Source: Chitinophaga japonensis (GTDB lineage Bacteria > Bacteroidota > Bacteroidia > Chitinophagales > Chitinophagaceae). From it: DNA of 64,000 nt. Position 1 is the stretch's first letter. Each line of letters begins with the position of its first letter. Shown here in pieces: positions 43,012-51,357 of the stretch. Location of the stretch: the NCBI RefSeq assembly GCF_007830125.1, contig NZ_VLLG01000003.1, positions 672,247 to 736,246 on the forward strand. Direction: 5' to 3'. The notes beneath the pieces are model-generated. The model was not told where the DNA came from and made no database searches. It worked only from the letters and a program-made list of their open reading frames with translations. Position numbers and translations under genes: made by a program.

Positions 43012-44097
43012 ATGAAGCAGTTATTTTTAGCGGTCTGCTGTTTAGCAGGCGCCACTATTGCCAACGCCCAGCAGGTAATTACGGGGACCATTAGCGGCGC
43101 AGATGGGAAGAAACTTTACCTGTTTGATGATACGGACAATAACCCGGACGATTCTACTGTCCTGAAGAACGGGCAGTTCAGCTTTACCATAAAGGAACAA
43201 AAAGAGCCCTCCGTGCATGCCTTGATCCTGGAAGGCGTGGATTATCCCATGCTGTTTGTACCCGGACCGGCCCCGCAGCAGGTAACCGCCACCGCGACCG
43301 GTTTTCCTGTTGCCAGCGCCGTAAAGGGCAATGACAATACCAAGGCGCTGCAGGAATACCAGCAGCTTTTTTCACCGCTGATACAAAGGGCGCAGGCCCT
43401 TAACAGCGAGGCCTCCGGCATAGCAGGCGACGATGAGGCGGCCAAGGACGCTTTCCGGAAGAAAGCTGCCGCCTTCAGCCAGGATGTAGTAAAAACCGGT
43501 AAAACCTTCATACAGCAACATCCCAAAGCGCTGGCCAGCCTCTGGATGCTGATCAATGAGCTGCGGCCCCGCCTGCAGCCGGAAGAGTTTGCACAGTTGT
43601 TCGAAGGGCTGGATAAGTCATTGCAGGACAGCAAGTACGGCAAAAGCGTCAGCCAGTACATCAAAAGCGTAAAGCTGAGCGGTGTAGGCGTAGTGGCGGA
43701 GGATTTTGCGCAGAACGACGTGCAAGGCAAGCCGGTGAAGCTTTCCTCTTTCCGGGGCAAATACGTGCTGGTGGATTTCTGGGCCAGTTGGTGCGGGCCC
43801 TGCCGCCAGGAGAACCCGAACGTGGTGAAAGCTTATAACAAATTCAAGAACAGGAACTTCACAATACTTGGGGTATCCCTGGACCAGGACAAAACCCGCT
43901 GGGTAAGGGCCATCAGCCAGGACGGCCTGGCCTGGACCCACGTATCCGACCTGCAGGGCTGGAACAATGAAGTAGCCGTACAGTACGGCATCCGCTCCAT
44001 TCCCGCCAATTTCCTGATAGACCCGCAGGGGCGTATCATTGCCCGTAACCTGCGCGGTGAGGACCTGGAAGCGAAACTGGAGGAAATACTGAAATGA
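43012..44097 (+). CDS. TlpA-family thioredoxin-like protein with DUF4369-type N-domain
   Basis: A 361-residue exported protein (signal peptide to about residue 19, IANAQ). The N-terminal beta domain (ITGTISGADGKKLYLFDD) is of DUF4369 type, a helical linker follows, and the C-terminal thioredoxin/AhpC-TSA domain has FWASWCGPCRQENPN with the redox pair at about residue 259. It probably acts as a periplasmic thiol-disulfide reductase. It begins 22 bases after hisIE, and a very similar paralogue follows. Confidence 0.9.
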   Translation: MKQLFLAVCCLAGATIANAQQVITGTISGADGKKLYLFDDTDNNPDDSTVLKNGQFSFTIKEQKEPSVHALILEGVDYPMLFVPGPAPQQVTATATGFPVASAVKGNDNTKALQEYQQLFSPLIQRAQALNSEASGIAGDDEAAKDAFRKKAAAFSQDVVKTGKTFIQQHPKALASLWMLINELRPRLQPEEFAQLFEGLDKSLQDSKYGKSVSQYIKSVKLSGVGVVAEDFAQNDVQGKPVKLSSFRGKYVLVDFWASWCGPCRQENPNVVKAYNKFKNRNFTILGVSLDQDKTRWVRAISQDGLAWTHVSDLQGWNNEVAVQYGIRSIPANFLIDPQGRIIARNLRGEDLEAKLEEILK

Positions 44098-44139
44098 GGT
44101 GCACATCTGCACATCTCTCCCTCCGTTTATCACAATCAG

Positions 44140-44171
44140 TTTGACTTTGCCTGCGCATTTCGCCAATTTTG
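44140..44171 (+). promoter_or_regulatory. Candidate promoter of the second TlpA-like gene
   Basis: TTTG (44140-44143), 20 bases, CAATTTTG (44164-44171), one base off the -7 consensus. It lies 32 bases before the ATG at 44204 and suggests the second TlpA gene can be expressed separately from the first. Confidence 0.5.
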
Positions 44172-44203
44172 TTATGCTAAAGTAAATGGAGTAATAATTT
44201 ATT

Positions 44204-45331
44204 ATGAAGAGAGCTATGCTGACCGCTGCGCTATTGATGCCGGCGGTCTTGTTTGCGCAGGGTGAAAAGCCTTTTACTATTGAAGGAACAGTGGCAGCGG
44301 TGCAGGCGCCGGCAAAAGTTTACCTGAAGATCCGCAAGGTCGATGATACCGTACTGGACAGCGCCAGCATAAAGGACGGGAAATTCTTTTTTAAAGGAAC
44401 CCTCAAAGAACCAGCCATGGCCAGCATCATGATGGTGGCGGCAGGCCCGCAGCCGGATATGCCCGGCCCTGTAAAGCGGGATATATTACCCCTGTTCCTG
44501 GACAAAGGCACCATTACCGTTACGGCAAAGGATTCCATTAATAATGCAGAAGTGAAGGGCTCTGCCGCCAACGACGCATTTGAAGCGCTGAACGGCCTGC
44601 TGGCAGACGTGACCACCCGTATAAAAGACTTACAGAAAGAATACCGGCAGCTTTACATGTCGAAGGATGAGGAAGGCATGAAAAAGCTGGAGCCGAAATT
44701 TGACGAGCTGCAGGGAAAGGAAAAAGCCATTATGCTTAACTACCTGAACGAGCATCCGGGCTCTCCCATTGCCATGTATGTGCTGAACCAGTATGCCGGT
44801 TATGATATCAATCCCGCAGAAGTAGAGCCGGTGTTCATGAAGCTGCACCGGAAGATCCGGAAATCAGCATCCGGTAAGGCCTTTGTGCAGCGGCTGGAAG
44901 CAGTGCGCAGAACGGCCGTGGGCCAGCCTGCCATTGATTTTTCCCAGGCCGGTACCGATGGTAAAATGGTAAGCCTCCGCTCTTTCCGGGGCAAATATGT
45001 GCTGGTGGATTTCTGGGCCAGTTGGTGCGGACCCTGCCGCGCCGAAAATCCGAACGTGGTAAGGGCCTACAGCCGCTACAAGGATAAGGGCTTTGATATC
45101 CTGGGCGTGTCCCTGGACAGTAAAAGGGAAAAATGGCTGGCTGCTATCCAGGCCGATAACCTTTCCTGGACGCAGGTGTCCGACCTGAAAGGCTGGGAGA
45201 ACGCTGCCGCCGAATTGTACAGCATCCGGGCCATTCCCCAGAATTTCCTGATAGACCCCCAGGGCAAGATCATTGCCAGGAACCTCCGCGGTGAAGCGCT
45301 GGAAACGAAACTGAGAGAAGTAATACAGTAA
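44204..45331 (+). CDS. TlpA-family thioredoxin-like protein with DUF4369-type N-domain
   Basis: A 375-residue exported protein, paralogue of the gene just upstream. Signal peptide to about residue 18; DUF4369-like domain (FTIEGTVAAVQAPAKVYLKI) to about 120; helical middle with a charged coiled stretch (LQKEYRQLYMSKDEEGMKKL); thioredoxin domain with FWASWCGPCRAENPN at about residue 275. A cis-Pro loop (IRAIPQNFLIDPQG) is present, so it should be redox active. A terminator follows at 45355. Confidence 0.9.
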   Translation: MKRAMLTAALLMPAVLFAQGEKPFTIEGTVAAVQAPAKVYLKIRKVDDTVLDSASIKDGKFFFKGTLKEPAMASIMMVAAGPQPDMPGPVKRDILPLFLDKGTITVTAKDSINNAEVKGSAANDAFEALNGLLADVTTRIKDLQKEYRQLYMSKDEEGMKKLEPKFDELQGKEKAIMLNYLNEHPGSPIAMYVLNQYAGYDINPAEVEPVFMKLHRKIRKSASGKAFVQRLEAVRRTAVGQPAIDFSQAGTDGKMVSLRSFRGKYVLVDFWASWCGPCRAENPNVVRAYSRYKDKGFDILGVSLDSKREKWLAAIQADNLSWTQVSDLKGWENAAAELYSIRAIPQNFLIDPQGKIIARNLRGEALETKLREVIQ

Positions 45332-45354
45332 GTGATAATTTAAGGCAAAAAGCC

Positions 45355-45392
45355 AAAAAGCAATAAAAACCGCTGGTTTTGTTGCTTTTTTT
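45355..45392 (+). terminator. Terminator after the second TlpA-like gene
   Basis: AAAAAGCAA (45355-45363) pairs with TTGCTTTTT (45382-45390), and the inner AAACC/GGTTT extends the stem; the right arm runs into a T-rich tail. It separates the TlpA gene from the BlaI operon. Confidence 0.65.
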
Positions 45393-45403
45393 ATTTGTTT
45401 ATT

Positions 45404-45438
45404 TACGAAATGTTCGTAGATTTACGAAAGAATCGTAA
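45404..45438 (+). promoter_or_regulatory. Double operator upstream of the BlaI-type repressor gene
   Basis: Two dyads with the same half-site: TACGAA-N3-TTCGTA (45404-45418) and TTACGA-N5-TCGTAA (45422-45438), centres 19 bases apart. They lie 23-57 bases before the repressor ATG. Paired dyads in front of the autoregulated blaI-blaR operon are what the family would predict; binding is inferred. Confidence 0.65.
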
Positions 45439-45460
45439 TTTGTATTATAAAACGGATCAC

Positions 45461-45823
45461 ATGGAAAAGCTTACACAGCCCGAAGAAGCTGCCATGCAGG
45501 CGGTATGGCAAACGGGAAAAGGCATTGTAAAGGATTTCCTGGAAGCGCACGCAACGCCGGCGCCGCCCTATACCACCCTGGCTTCTACCATCAAGAACCT
45601 GGAAAAGAAAGGATACCTGCAAAGCCGGAAAACGGGCAACGTGTATGAGTATACGCCCCTCATAGGGGAGGAGGAGTACAAGAAGAAGTTCATGAACGGC
45701 TTTGTGCAAAGCTATTTCGCCAACTCCTATAAAGACCTGGTGACCTTTTTTGCCCGGGAAAAGCAGATCAGCCCGGAAGAGCTGAAGGAGATCATTTCAT
45801 TGATTGAGAATAACAAGCAATAA
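45461..45823 (+). CDS. BlaI/MecI/CopY-family transcriptional repressor
   Basis: 120 residues from the ATG at 45461; the frame is open for 22 codons further upstream, but that stretch is the operator region. The winged helix is typical: LTQPEEAAMQAVWQTGKGIV, then YTTLASTIKNLEKKGYLQSRK, and a C-terminal dimerisation helix pair ending in SPEELKEIISLIENN. Such repressors are inactivated when their membrane sensor partner is activated; the partner gene starts 1 base after the stop. Confidence 0.93.
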   Translation: MEKLTQPEEAAMQAVWQTGKGIVKDFLEAHATPAPPYTTLASTIKNLEKKGYLQSRKTGNVYEYTPLIGEEEYKKKFMNGFVQSYFANSYKDLVTFFAREKQISPEELKEIISLIENNKQ

Positions 45824-45824
45824 C

Positions 45825-47519
45825 ATGCCGGCATTACTGATATACCTGATAAAGGCCAATATAGCGCTCACGCTTTTCTACCTGGCTTACCGCTGGGGCC
45901 TGAGAAGGCTGACCTTTTATACACTGAACCGTTTCTTTTTGCTGACGGGGATCGCGTGCGCTTCCGTTTTCCCGCTGATAGACGTGAATGCATTGCTGCA
46001 GCGTCACCGGGAGATCGGTACGGTGGTGGAATATGTACCGGACCTGCGCCTGCTGCAGGCACAGCCGGCTGCGGAGTTTTCCGTCTGGCATTTACTGGTA
46101 TACGTGTTCTGGGCCGGCGTGGCAGTGATGGGTATCCGCTTTGCAGTGCAGTTGCTGTCCCTGTGGCGCCTGCACCGGCAGTCACATGCAGCGGTGATAC
46201 GGCGGCTGCCCGTTAAGGTGCTGGACCGGCCCCTGAACCCCTTCTCTTTTTTTTCCAACATTTATGTTAATCCTTCCCTGCACCAGCCCGCAGAACTGGA
46301 CGCCATCCTGCAGCACGAACAGGTGCATGTAAGGCAGTGGCATACCATAGACGTGCTGGCGGCGGAGCTGAATAACATCTTCTACTGGTTCAACCCCGGC
46401 GCCTGGCTGATGCGCACGGCTGTGCGGGAGAACCTGGAGTTTATCACAGACCGCCGGATGCTGCAGCAGGGCGTAGATCCGAAGACCTATCAATACAACC
46501 TGATAAAAGTTAGTGGAATTCCATATGCGACGGCCATCGCGAACAATTTCAATTTTTCACACCTGAAAAACAGAATTAAAATGATGAACAGTAAACGTTC
46601 CGCAAAATATAACGTACTGCGATACGTCGTCCTTGGCAGCATCGTGGCCGTGGCCCTGCTGTCGCTTAATTTCAGCCGGGCGGCCTTTCATGGCAAAGAC
46701 AGCGCGCCGGCGGCAGACACCATACCGCCACCTTCGCCAGCCAGCCTGGTGACGCCTGCGGCCCCGGCTCCCCCGCCGGCCATGACAGATTCCATGCCGC
46801 CAGCGCCTCCGGCTCCGACTGTTGTACGTGTCTCTCCTTCCGCCCCGGCTGTACCGGCATCGCCTGTTGCCAGCCTGCCTGTGCTGCCGCCTGAGCCAAC
46901 TGTTATCCCGGTTGCTCCTCCCCGCCCGGCCGCACCTCCCGCTCCCGCGGCGCCGCCCTTACCGGATACAGTGCCTGCCGGTTTGCTGATGCAGAAAAGC
47001 GATGCCCCACCATTGTTTATTGTGGACGGTATAAAAAAGGGTCGTGCTGCACCTGCCGGCCTGAAAGGCGAAGATATAGCCAACATCAATGTCTGGAAAG
47101 GCGAAAGCGCACAGGCCATATATGGAGAAGAGGGCCGCGATGGCGTTATTGTGATCACTACCAAACAGCAGGTAGCTTTGGAGCCGCGGGTGGTGGTGGG
47201 GAACAAGATAAAGGTAAAGCTGACGGATTCGGTGAAAGTAAGAACCGTTATCAGCAAGCGCCTGGATCCTGAAGTAAATGTTACGGATGCCTCCCACCAT
47301 CCTAAGGTGGTGACCCTGAGAAACCTGGATAGTACGAAAAATCCTGTTATAGTGATCAATGGCAAGGTGAAAAGCCTTAAAGCCCTGCAAGCTATCCCGA
47401 AGGATCAGATACAGACCATTAACGTCTATAAAGGAGAACCGGGCACCTTCAAATATGGTAAAAAAGCGGAGGGTGGTGTGGTAGAAGTACACACCAAAGA
47501 TACTTTCAACTACAAATAA
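45825..47519 (+). CDS. BlaR1-like M56 metallopeptidase with TonB-like Pro-rich linker and two plug-like modules
   Basis: 564 residues from the ATG at 45825. The N-terminal ~290 residues are the M56 part: membrane helices at about 5-25, 35-55, 90-115 and 265-285, and the zinc motif LQHEQVHVRQWH (HExxH at about 164). Residues ~295-390 are a Pro/Ala-rich spacer like that of TonB. Two modules follow that resemble the end of a TonB-receptor plug (PLFIVDGIKKG ... YGEEGRDGVIVITTK, and PVIVINGKVKS ... YGKKAEGGVVEVHTK). It probably senses an envelope signal and triggers loss of the BlaI repressor. No penicillin-binding sensor domain is present. Confidence 0.85.
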   Translation: MPALLIYLIKANIALTLFYLAYRWGLRRLTFYTLNRFFLLTGIACASVFPLIDVNALLQRHREIGTVVEYVPDLRLLQAQPAAEFSVWHLLVYVFWAGVAVMGIRFAVQLLSLWRLHRQSHAAVIRRLPVKVLDRPLNPFSFFSNIYVNPSLHQPAELDAILQHEQVHVRQWHTIDVLAAELNNIFYWFNPGAWLMRTAVRENLEFITDRRMLQQGVDPKTYQYNLIKVSGIPYATAIANNFNFSHLKNRIKMMNSKRSAKYNVLRYVVLGSIVAVALLSLNFSRAAFHGKDSAPAADTIPPPSPASLVTPAAPAPPPAMTDSMPPAPPAPTVVRVSPSAPAVPASPVASLPVLPPEPTVIPVAPPRPAAPPAPAAPPLPDTVPAGLLMQKSDAPPLFIVDGIKKGRAAPAGLKGEDIANINVWKGESAQAIYGEEGRDGVIVITTKQQVALEPRVVVGNKIKVKLTDSVKVRTVISKRLDPEVNVTDASHHPKVVTLRNLDSTKNPVIVINGKVKSLKALQAIPKDQIQTINVYKGEPGTFKYGKKAEGGVVEVHTKDTFNYK

Positions 47520-47526
47520 GCCGTCC

Positions 47527-48582
47527 CTACCGGTCCTTCACACACCGGAAACCTAAATTGGACAGGCCGGAAGTAGGTGTGGTTTTCATCCGCGCCGTTA
47601 CCCGGTACCCGCTGCAATATTCGTCGCTGCACATAAAGGAACCGCCCCTTATTACCCGTTTGGCCTCTGCAGGGTCAGCAGGATCGAATCCCTTTGCCGG
47701 TCCTTCCGGGTTGTGTGCAGCGGCGGGTACTTGCGCATAGTAGTTGGCGTCATACCAGTCTGCGCACCACTCCCACACGTTGCCCGCCATGTCGTACAGC
47801 CCATAACCGTTAGGAGCATACGACTTTACCGGGCCTGTACCGTAAAAACCGTCTCTTTTCGTATTGTCATAAGGGAAACGCCCGTTCCAGGTATTAGCTT
47901 TAGGTTGCCCGGCATCAATGGCCTCGGTGCCCCAGGTAAAGGGCTGGCCCACCAGGGCGCCGCGGGCGGCATATTCCCATTCTGCTTCTGTAGGCAGCCG
48001 CTTGCCCGCCCAGCGGGCATATGCCTGCGCATCTTCCCAGGAAACATGCACTACCGGGTATTGCTCCCTGCCGGTAATGTTGCTGCCCGGTCCCTCCGGG
48101 TGCTGCCAACTGGCGCCGGTCACAAAGGCCCACCACTGTGAAACGTCGTTCAGCGGCACCGGGTGGTTGGGGGGCGAGAACACCAGGGAGCCCGCCTGCA
48201 GCAGGCTGCTGTCCGGCTCGGGTGAGCCGGGGGGCAGGGCATTCATCATCTCTTCCATGGTGATCGGCTTTTCCGCCGTGGTCACATACCCGGTAGCTGC
48301 TACAAAGGCGGCAAACTCCGCGTTGGTCACTTCATGCGCATCCATCAGGAAGCTGTCTACCTGCACGGAGTGCACCGGTTGCTCATCTGGCCGGGCCTGC
48401 GCATCGCCGGCGCCCATCTCAAATGTGCCACCCGGCACCAGTACCATACCCGTGCTGTCTGCTGCCGCCGCAGCCGTTTGACCGGTGCTGTCGGCCGTGG
48501 CGCCGGGCCGGCCGGCATTGTTTCCGCAGGCGGCCAGCAGCGTTGTTCCCAGTAGCCAATAGTAAATGTTTTGTGCTCGCAT
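47527..48582 (-). CDS. Formylglycine-generating-enzyme-like (SUMF1/FGE) lipoprotein
   Basis: A 351-residue lipoprotein with lipobox LLAAC at about residue 19. The FGE-sulfatase domain covers about 45-350: MVLVPGGTFEMGAGDAQARP, MDAHEVTNAEFAAFVAATGY, WEDAQAYARWAGKRLPTEAE, NVWEWCADWYDANYY, and RVIRGGSFMCSDEYCSGYR with the two cysteines (about 318 and 323) at the places of the copper-binding pair in true FGE. It may therefore activate sulfatases, or be one of the many GldK-like relatives of unknown function. No sulfatase gene is near it. Convergent with the M56 gene, 7 bases apart. Confidence 0.85.
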   Translation of the reverse strand: MRAQNIYYWLLGTTLLAACGNNAGRPGATADSTGQTAAAAADSTGMVLVPGGTFEMGAGDAQARPDEQPVHSVQVDSFLMDAHEVTNAEFAAFVAATGYVTTAEKPITMEEMMNALPPGSPEPDSSLLQAGSLVFSPPNHPVPLNDVSQWWAFVTGASWQHPEGPGSNITGREQYPVVHVSWEDAQAYARWAGKRLPTEAEWEYAARGALVGQPFTWGTEAIDAGQPKANTWNGRFPYDNTKRDGFYGTGPVKSYAPNGYGLYDMAGNVWEWCADWYDANYYAQVPAAAHNPEGPAKGFDPADPAEAKRVIRGGSFMCSDEYCSGYRVTARMKTTPTSGLSNLGFRCVKDR

Positions 48583-48707
48583 GGGGTAAAAATAGCGCAG
48601 AATGCCGAATGATAAAAGCCGGAAGCCCGTATATGGCGGGCGCTTGTTAACAATTAAATAATGATTATTTTAAATAAACTATTGTTAAACTGCATCGTAT
48701 TGTGCTT

Positions 48708-50060
48708 ATGCAACCAATTACCGTACCCTTTAACCGTCATGATTTCGGGAGTGATTTTTTATGGGGCGTTACTATCTCCGCTTTTCAGAATGAGGGCGCC
48801 CATGATAAAGACGGCAGGGGAAGATCCATCTGGGATGTTTTTACCCAACGCAAAGGCAAGATCAAGGATGGCAGCCATGCCCGCATTGCCTGCGATTTTT
48901 ACCACCGTTATTATGAAGACCTGTTACTGGCAAAGCAGTTGGGCTTTACCGTTTTTCGCTTCTCCATATCCTGGTCCCGCATACTGCCGGAGGGTACCGG
49001 GGCTGTAAACGATGCAGGCATTGCATTTTATCACCGGCTGATAGACGCCTGCCTGGAGCTGGGCCTGGTGCCGTATGTAACCCTCTACCACTGGGACCTG
49101 CCGCAGGCGCTGGAGGCCAGGGGCGGTTGGTGCCACCGGGGCGTGATATTCGCCTTCGAGGAGTATGTGCGTATATGCGTGCGTGAATATGGCGATAAGG
49201 TGAAGCACTGGATCATTTTAAATGAGCCTTTTGGATTTACCTCGCTGGGCTATATGCTGGGGGTGCATGCGCCCGGCAAGTTCGGGCTTTCCTATTTCCT
49301 GCCGGCCGTGCATCACGTGGCGCTGGCGCATGCCGCCGGCGGTCGTGTAGTGCGGGATGAAGTGAAGGACGCCTGCATCGGCACCGCCTATTCCTGCTCG
49401 CATATCATTCCCTACACGCAGAACGAGCAGGACCTGCAGGCGGCGCGCAAGGCAGATGCCCTGTTCAACCGCCTGTTCCTGGAACCGGCCCTGGGCATGG
49501 GATACCCGGTGGAGGACATGCCCCTGCTGAAAAAAATAGAGCGCCGCTATGCCCTGTGGCGCGACTGGGACAAGCTGGCGTTTGATTTTGATTTTATCGG
49601 TGTCCAGCATTACTTCCCGCTGGTAGTGCGCTATAATGCCTTTATGCCGGTTGTGGGTATTTCAGAAGTGAAGCCGCGTTATCGTAAGGTGCCCGTTACC
49701 GCCCTGGGATGGGAGATCAGCGCCGGCGGCATGTACGCGGTGCTGAAGCAGTTTGCCGCTTACAAGGGCGTGCGCAGGATCATTGTTACGGAAGGCGGGG
49801 CGGCCTTTAATGACCAGCCGGAAGGGAACTGCGTGAAGGATGCAGCGCGCACACAATATTTCCAGGACTACCTGGGCGCCGTGCTGCAAGCTAAAAAGGA
49901 AGGGGTGCCCGTAGAGGGATATTTTGCCTGGACCCTTACCGATAATTTTGAATGGGCGGAAGGCTACCGCGCCCGCTTCGGACTGGTGTATGTGGATTTT
50001 GAGACGCAGCAGCGCATCGTGAAGGATTCGGGGAAGTGGTTCCGGGAAATGTTGAAGTAG
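48708..50060 (+). CDS. Glycoside hydrolase family 1 (beta-glucosidase type)
   Basis: About 450 residues from the ATG at 48708; a GTG two codons earlier is also possible. No signal peptide, so cytoplasmic. GH1 motifs are FLWGVTISAFQNEGA, VTLYHWDLPQALEARGGW, the acid/base in WIILNEPFGF (about residue 172) and the nucleophile in IIVTEGGAAFND (about 361), where the usual ENG has become EGG. YFAWTLTDNFEWAEGY is the typical aglycone-site end. Likely hydrolyses beta-glucosides or related disaccharides imported into the cell. Confidence 0.92.
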   Translation: MQPITVPFNRHDFGSDFLWGVTISAFQNEGAHDKDGRGRSIWDVFTQRKGKIKDGSHARIACDFYHRYYEDLLLAKQLGFTVFRFSISWSRILPEGTGAVNDAGIAFYHRLIDACLELGLVPYVTLYHWDLPQALEARGGWCHRGVIFAFEEYVRICVREYGDKVKHWIILNEPFGFTSLGYMLGVHAPGKFGLSYFLPAVHHVALAHAAGGRVVRDEVKDACIGTAYSCSHIIPYTQNEQDLQAARKADALFNRLFLEPALGMGYPVEDMPLLKKIERRYALWRDWDKLAFDFDFIGVQHYFPLVVRYNAFMPVVGISEVKPRYRKVPVTALGWEISAGGMYAVLKQFAAYKGVRRIIVTEGGAAFNDQPEGNCVKDAARTQYFQDYLGAVLQAKKEGVPVEGYFAWTLTDNFEWAEGYRARFGLVYVDFETQQRIVKDSGKWFREMLK

Positions 50061-50078
50061 GAAATTACTTCCTACTTC
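50054..50078. terminator. Hairpin between convergent GH1 and outer-membrane-protein genes
   Basis: Perfect 10-base arms GAAGTAGGAA and TTCCTACTTC with an ATTAC loop (50054-50063 / 50069-50078), including the GH1 stop codon. It stands between two tail-to-tail genes and can act on both strands, though no long T-tract follows. The arms use the same GTAGGAA word as the trpD-trpC array. Confidence 0.55.
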
Positions 50079-50081
50079 TTA

Positions 50082-51326
50082 TTATTCATAGATCCTGCGG
50101 ATGAACCAGATGTCTTTGAAGGAGAAATGGAGCACGAAGTTCACATAATTCTCCCGGATCAGGTCATTGGCAAGCGTGCCCCGTTGCCCCACTTCCACGC
50201 CCAGGTAATAACGTAAAGCGCCGTTGCGGTTGGGAATAGACACGCCCGCTGTGCCGGAGATGTCTTTTATCTGGTTGCCCTGCAGGCTGAGGTAGGATTT
50301 GTTATAGGCAAAGCCGGCCTGCAGCACCAGGTGCTCTGCAACACCGTTATAGTAATGTTTGCGGAAAGCATATTCCAGTCCGCCTGCGTACCTTTCGGCA
50401 TCCACCAGCCGGTAGTTGTTCTCGCCCGGGTTCAGGCCGCTCCATAGCTGTTTTTTGTAGTCCGCTACCAGGGTGATATTGCCTTTTCCCAGGGAGAGGC
50501 CAATGCCGTACTGTTCCGGCAGGGTATATTTCAGCTTATCCAGCTCTTCGGAATACAGCACCTGTTCGGAGCTGTTGATCACTTCTATATTATGCTGGAA
50601 CCGCATATCCGTTTTAAAGCGGTAGGTGGCGCCCAGGCCCACCTGCCAGTCTTTTATTTTGCCCTGGTATTGGATGCCGGTAGTAAAGTTCAGGTTATAG
50701 GCGTAGCGCTTGTCTACAGTAGAAACGGTGTCGCCGCCCAGGTTTTCCGTGGTATTTACCGGTCCGAACAAAAAGGCGGAAGACACCCCTGCGGAAAAGT
50801 TGTCGGTCAGCCGTACTCCATTGGACAGATACACCCGGTTAATGCCCCCGGTACCTTCCGTAGTGGAGGAGATGGGCACGCCGCTTCCTTCGATGTACCG
50901 CTGGTTCAGGAACTTGTAATCCACGGAGCTGTAGGGCGTTAATCCTGCAGCAATGCCCCAGCGCTTGTTTGCCTTGAAGCCAACCGCCAGCCTTTTTAAG
51001 TTGCCGTCCAGCGCGTTCTGGTTCAGCCCGTCCCCGGTATAGGTTACGCTTCTGCCCTGCAGCGCCACGTCGAACATGAAGTTCTGCTGCGGAATGGCGG
51101 AATAGGAGGCCGGGTTCAGCTCATTCAGGTAAAAAAGGGAAGGGCGTGCAATACCTGCGCTGCCCAGGCCGAAGTTGCGGCTGTAGTCACGTTCTTCCAG
51201 GTCGCCGATCGCAAAAGCGGAGTACAGGGAATTCACGCCTTTGTTGCTTTGCGCCTTTGCCTGTACGCACAGCAACAGCAGCATTCCACATATACCGGTA
51301 TATATATATAATTTCATTTTGATCAT
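50082..51326 (-). CDS. FadL/OmpP1-like outer-membrane beta-barrel protein
   Basis: A 414-residue exported protein with a signal peptide to about residue 25 (CVQAKAQ). The mature start (GVNSLYSAFAIGDL ... LGSAGIARPSLFYLNELNPAS) resembles the hatch of FadL-like transport barrels. Alternating short strands follow and the protein ends in FSFKDIWFIRRIYE. Substrate unknown. It shares its strand with the DUF4270 gene 31 bases upstream, probably as one transcript. Confidence 0.7.
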   Translation of the reverse strand: MIKMKLYIYTGICGMLLLLCVQAKAQSNKGVNSLYSAFAIGDLEERDYSRNFGLGSAGIARPSLFYLNELNPASYSAIPQQNFMFDVALQGRSVTYTGDGLNQNALDGNLKRLAVGFKANKRWGIAAGLTPYSSVDYKFLNQRYIEGSGVPISSTTEGTGGINRVYLSNGVRLTDNFSAGVSSAFLFGPVNTTENLGGDTVSTVDKRYAYNLNFTTGIQYQGKIKDWQVGLGATYRFKTDMRFQHNIEVINSSEQVLYSEELDKLKYTLPEQYGIGLSLGKGNITLVADYKKQLWSGLNPGENNYRLVDAERYAGGLEYAFRKHYYNGVAEHLVLQAGFAYNKSYLSLQGNQIKDISGTAGVSIPNRNGALRYYLGVEVGQRGTLANDLIRENYVNFVLHFSFKDIWFIRRIYE

Positions 51327-51357
51327 TTACACAGATTTAAAGGCGTGCTTTACGCTG

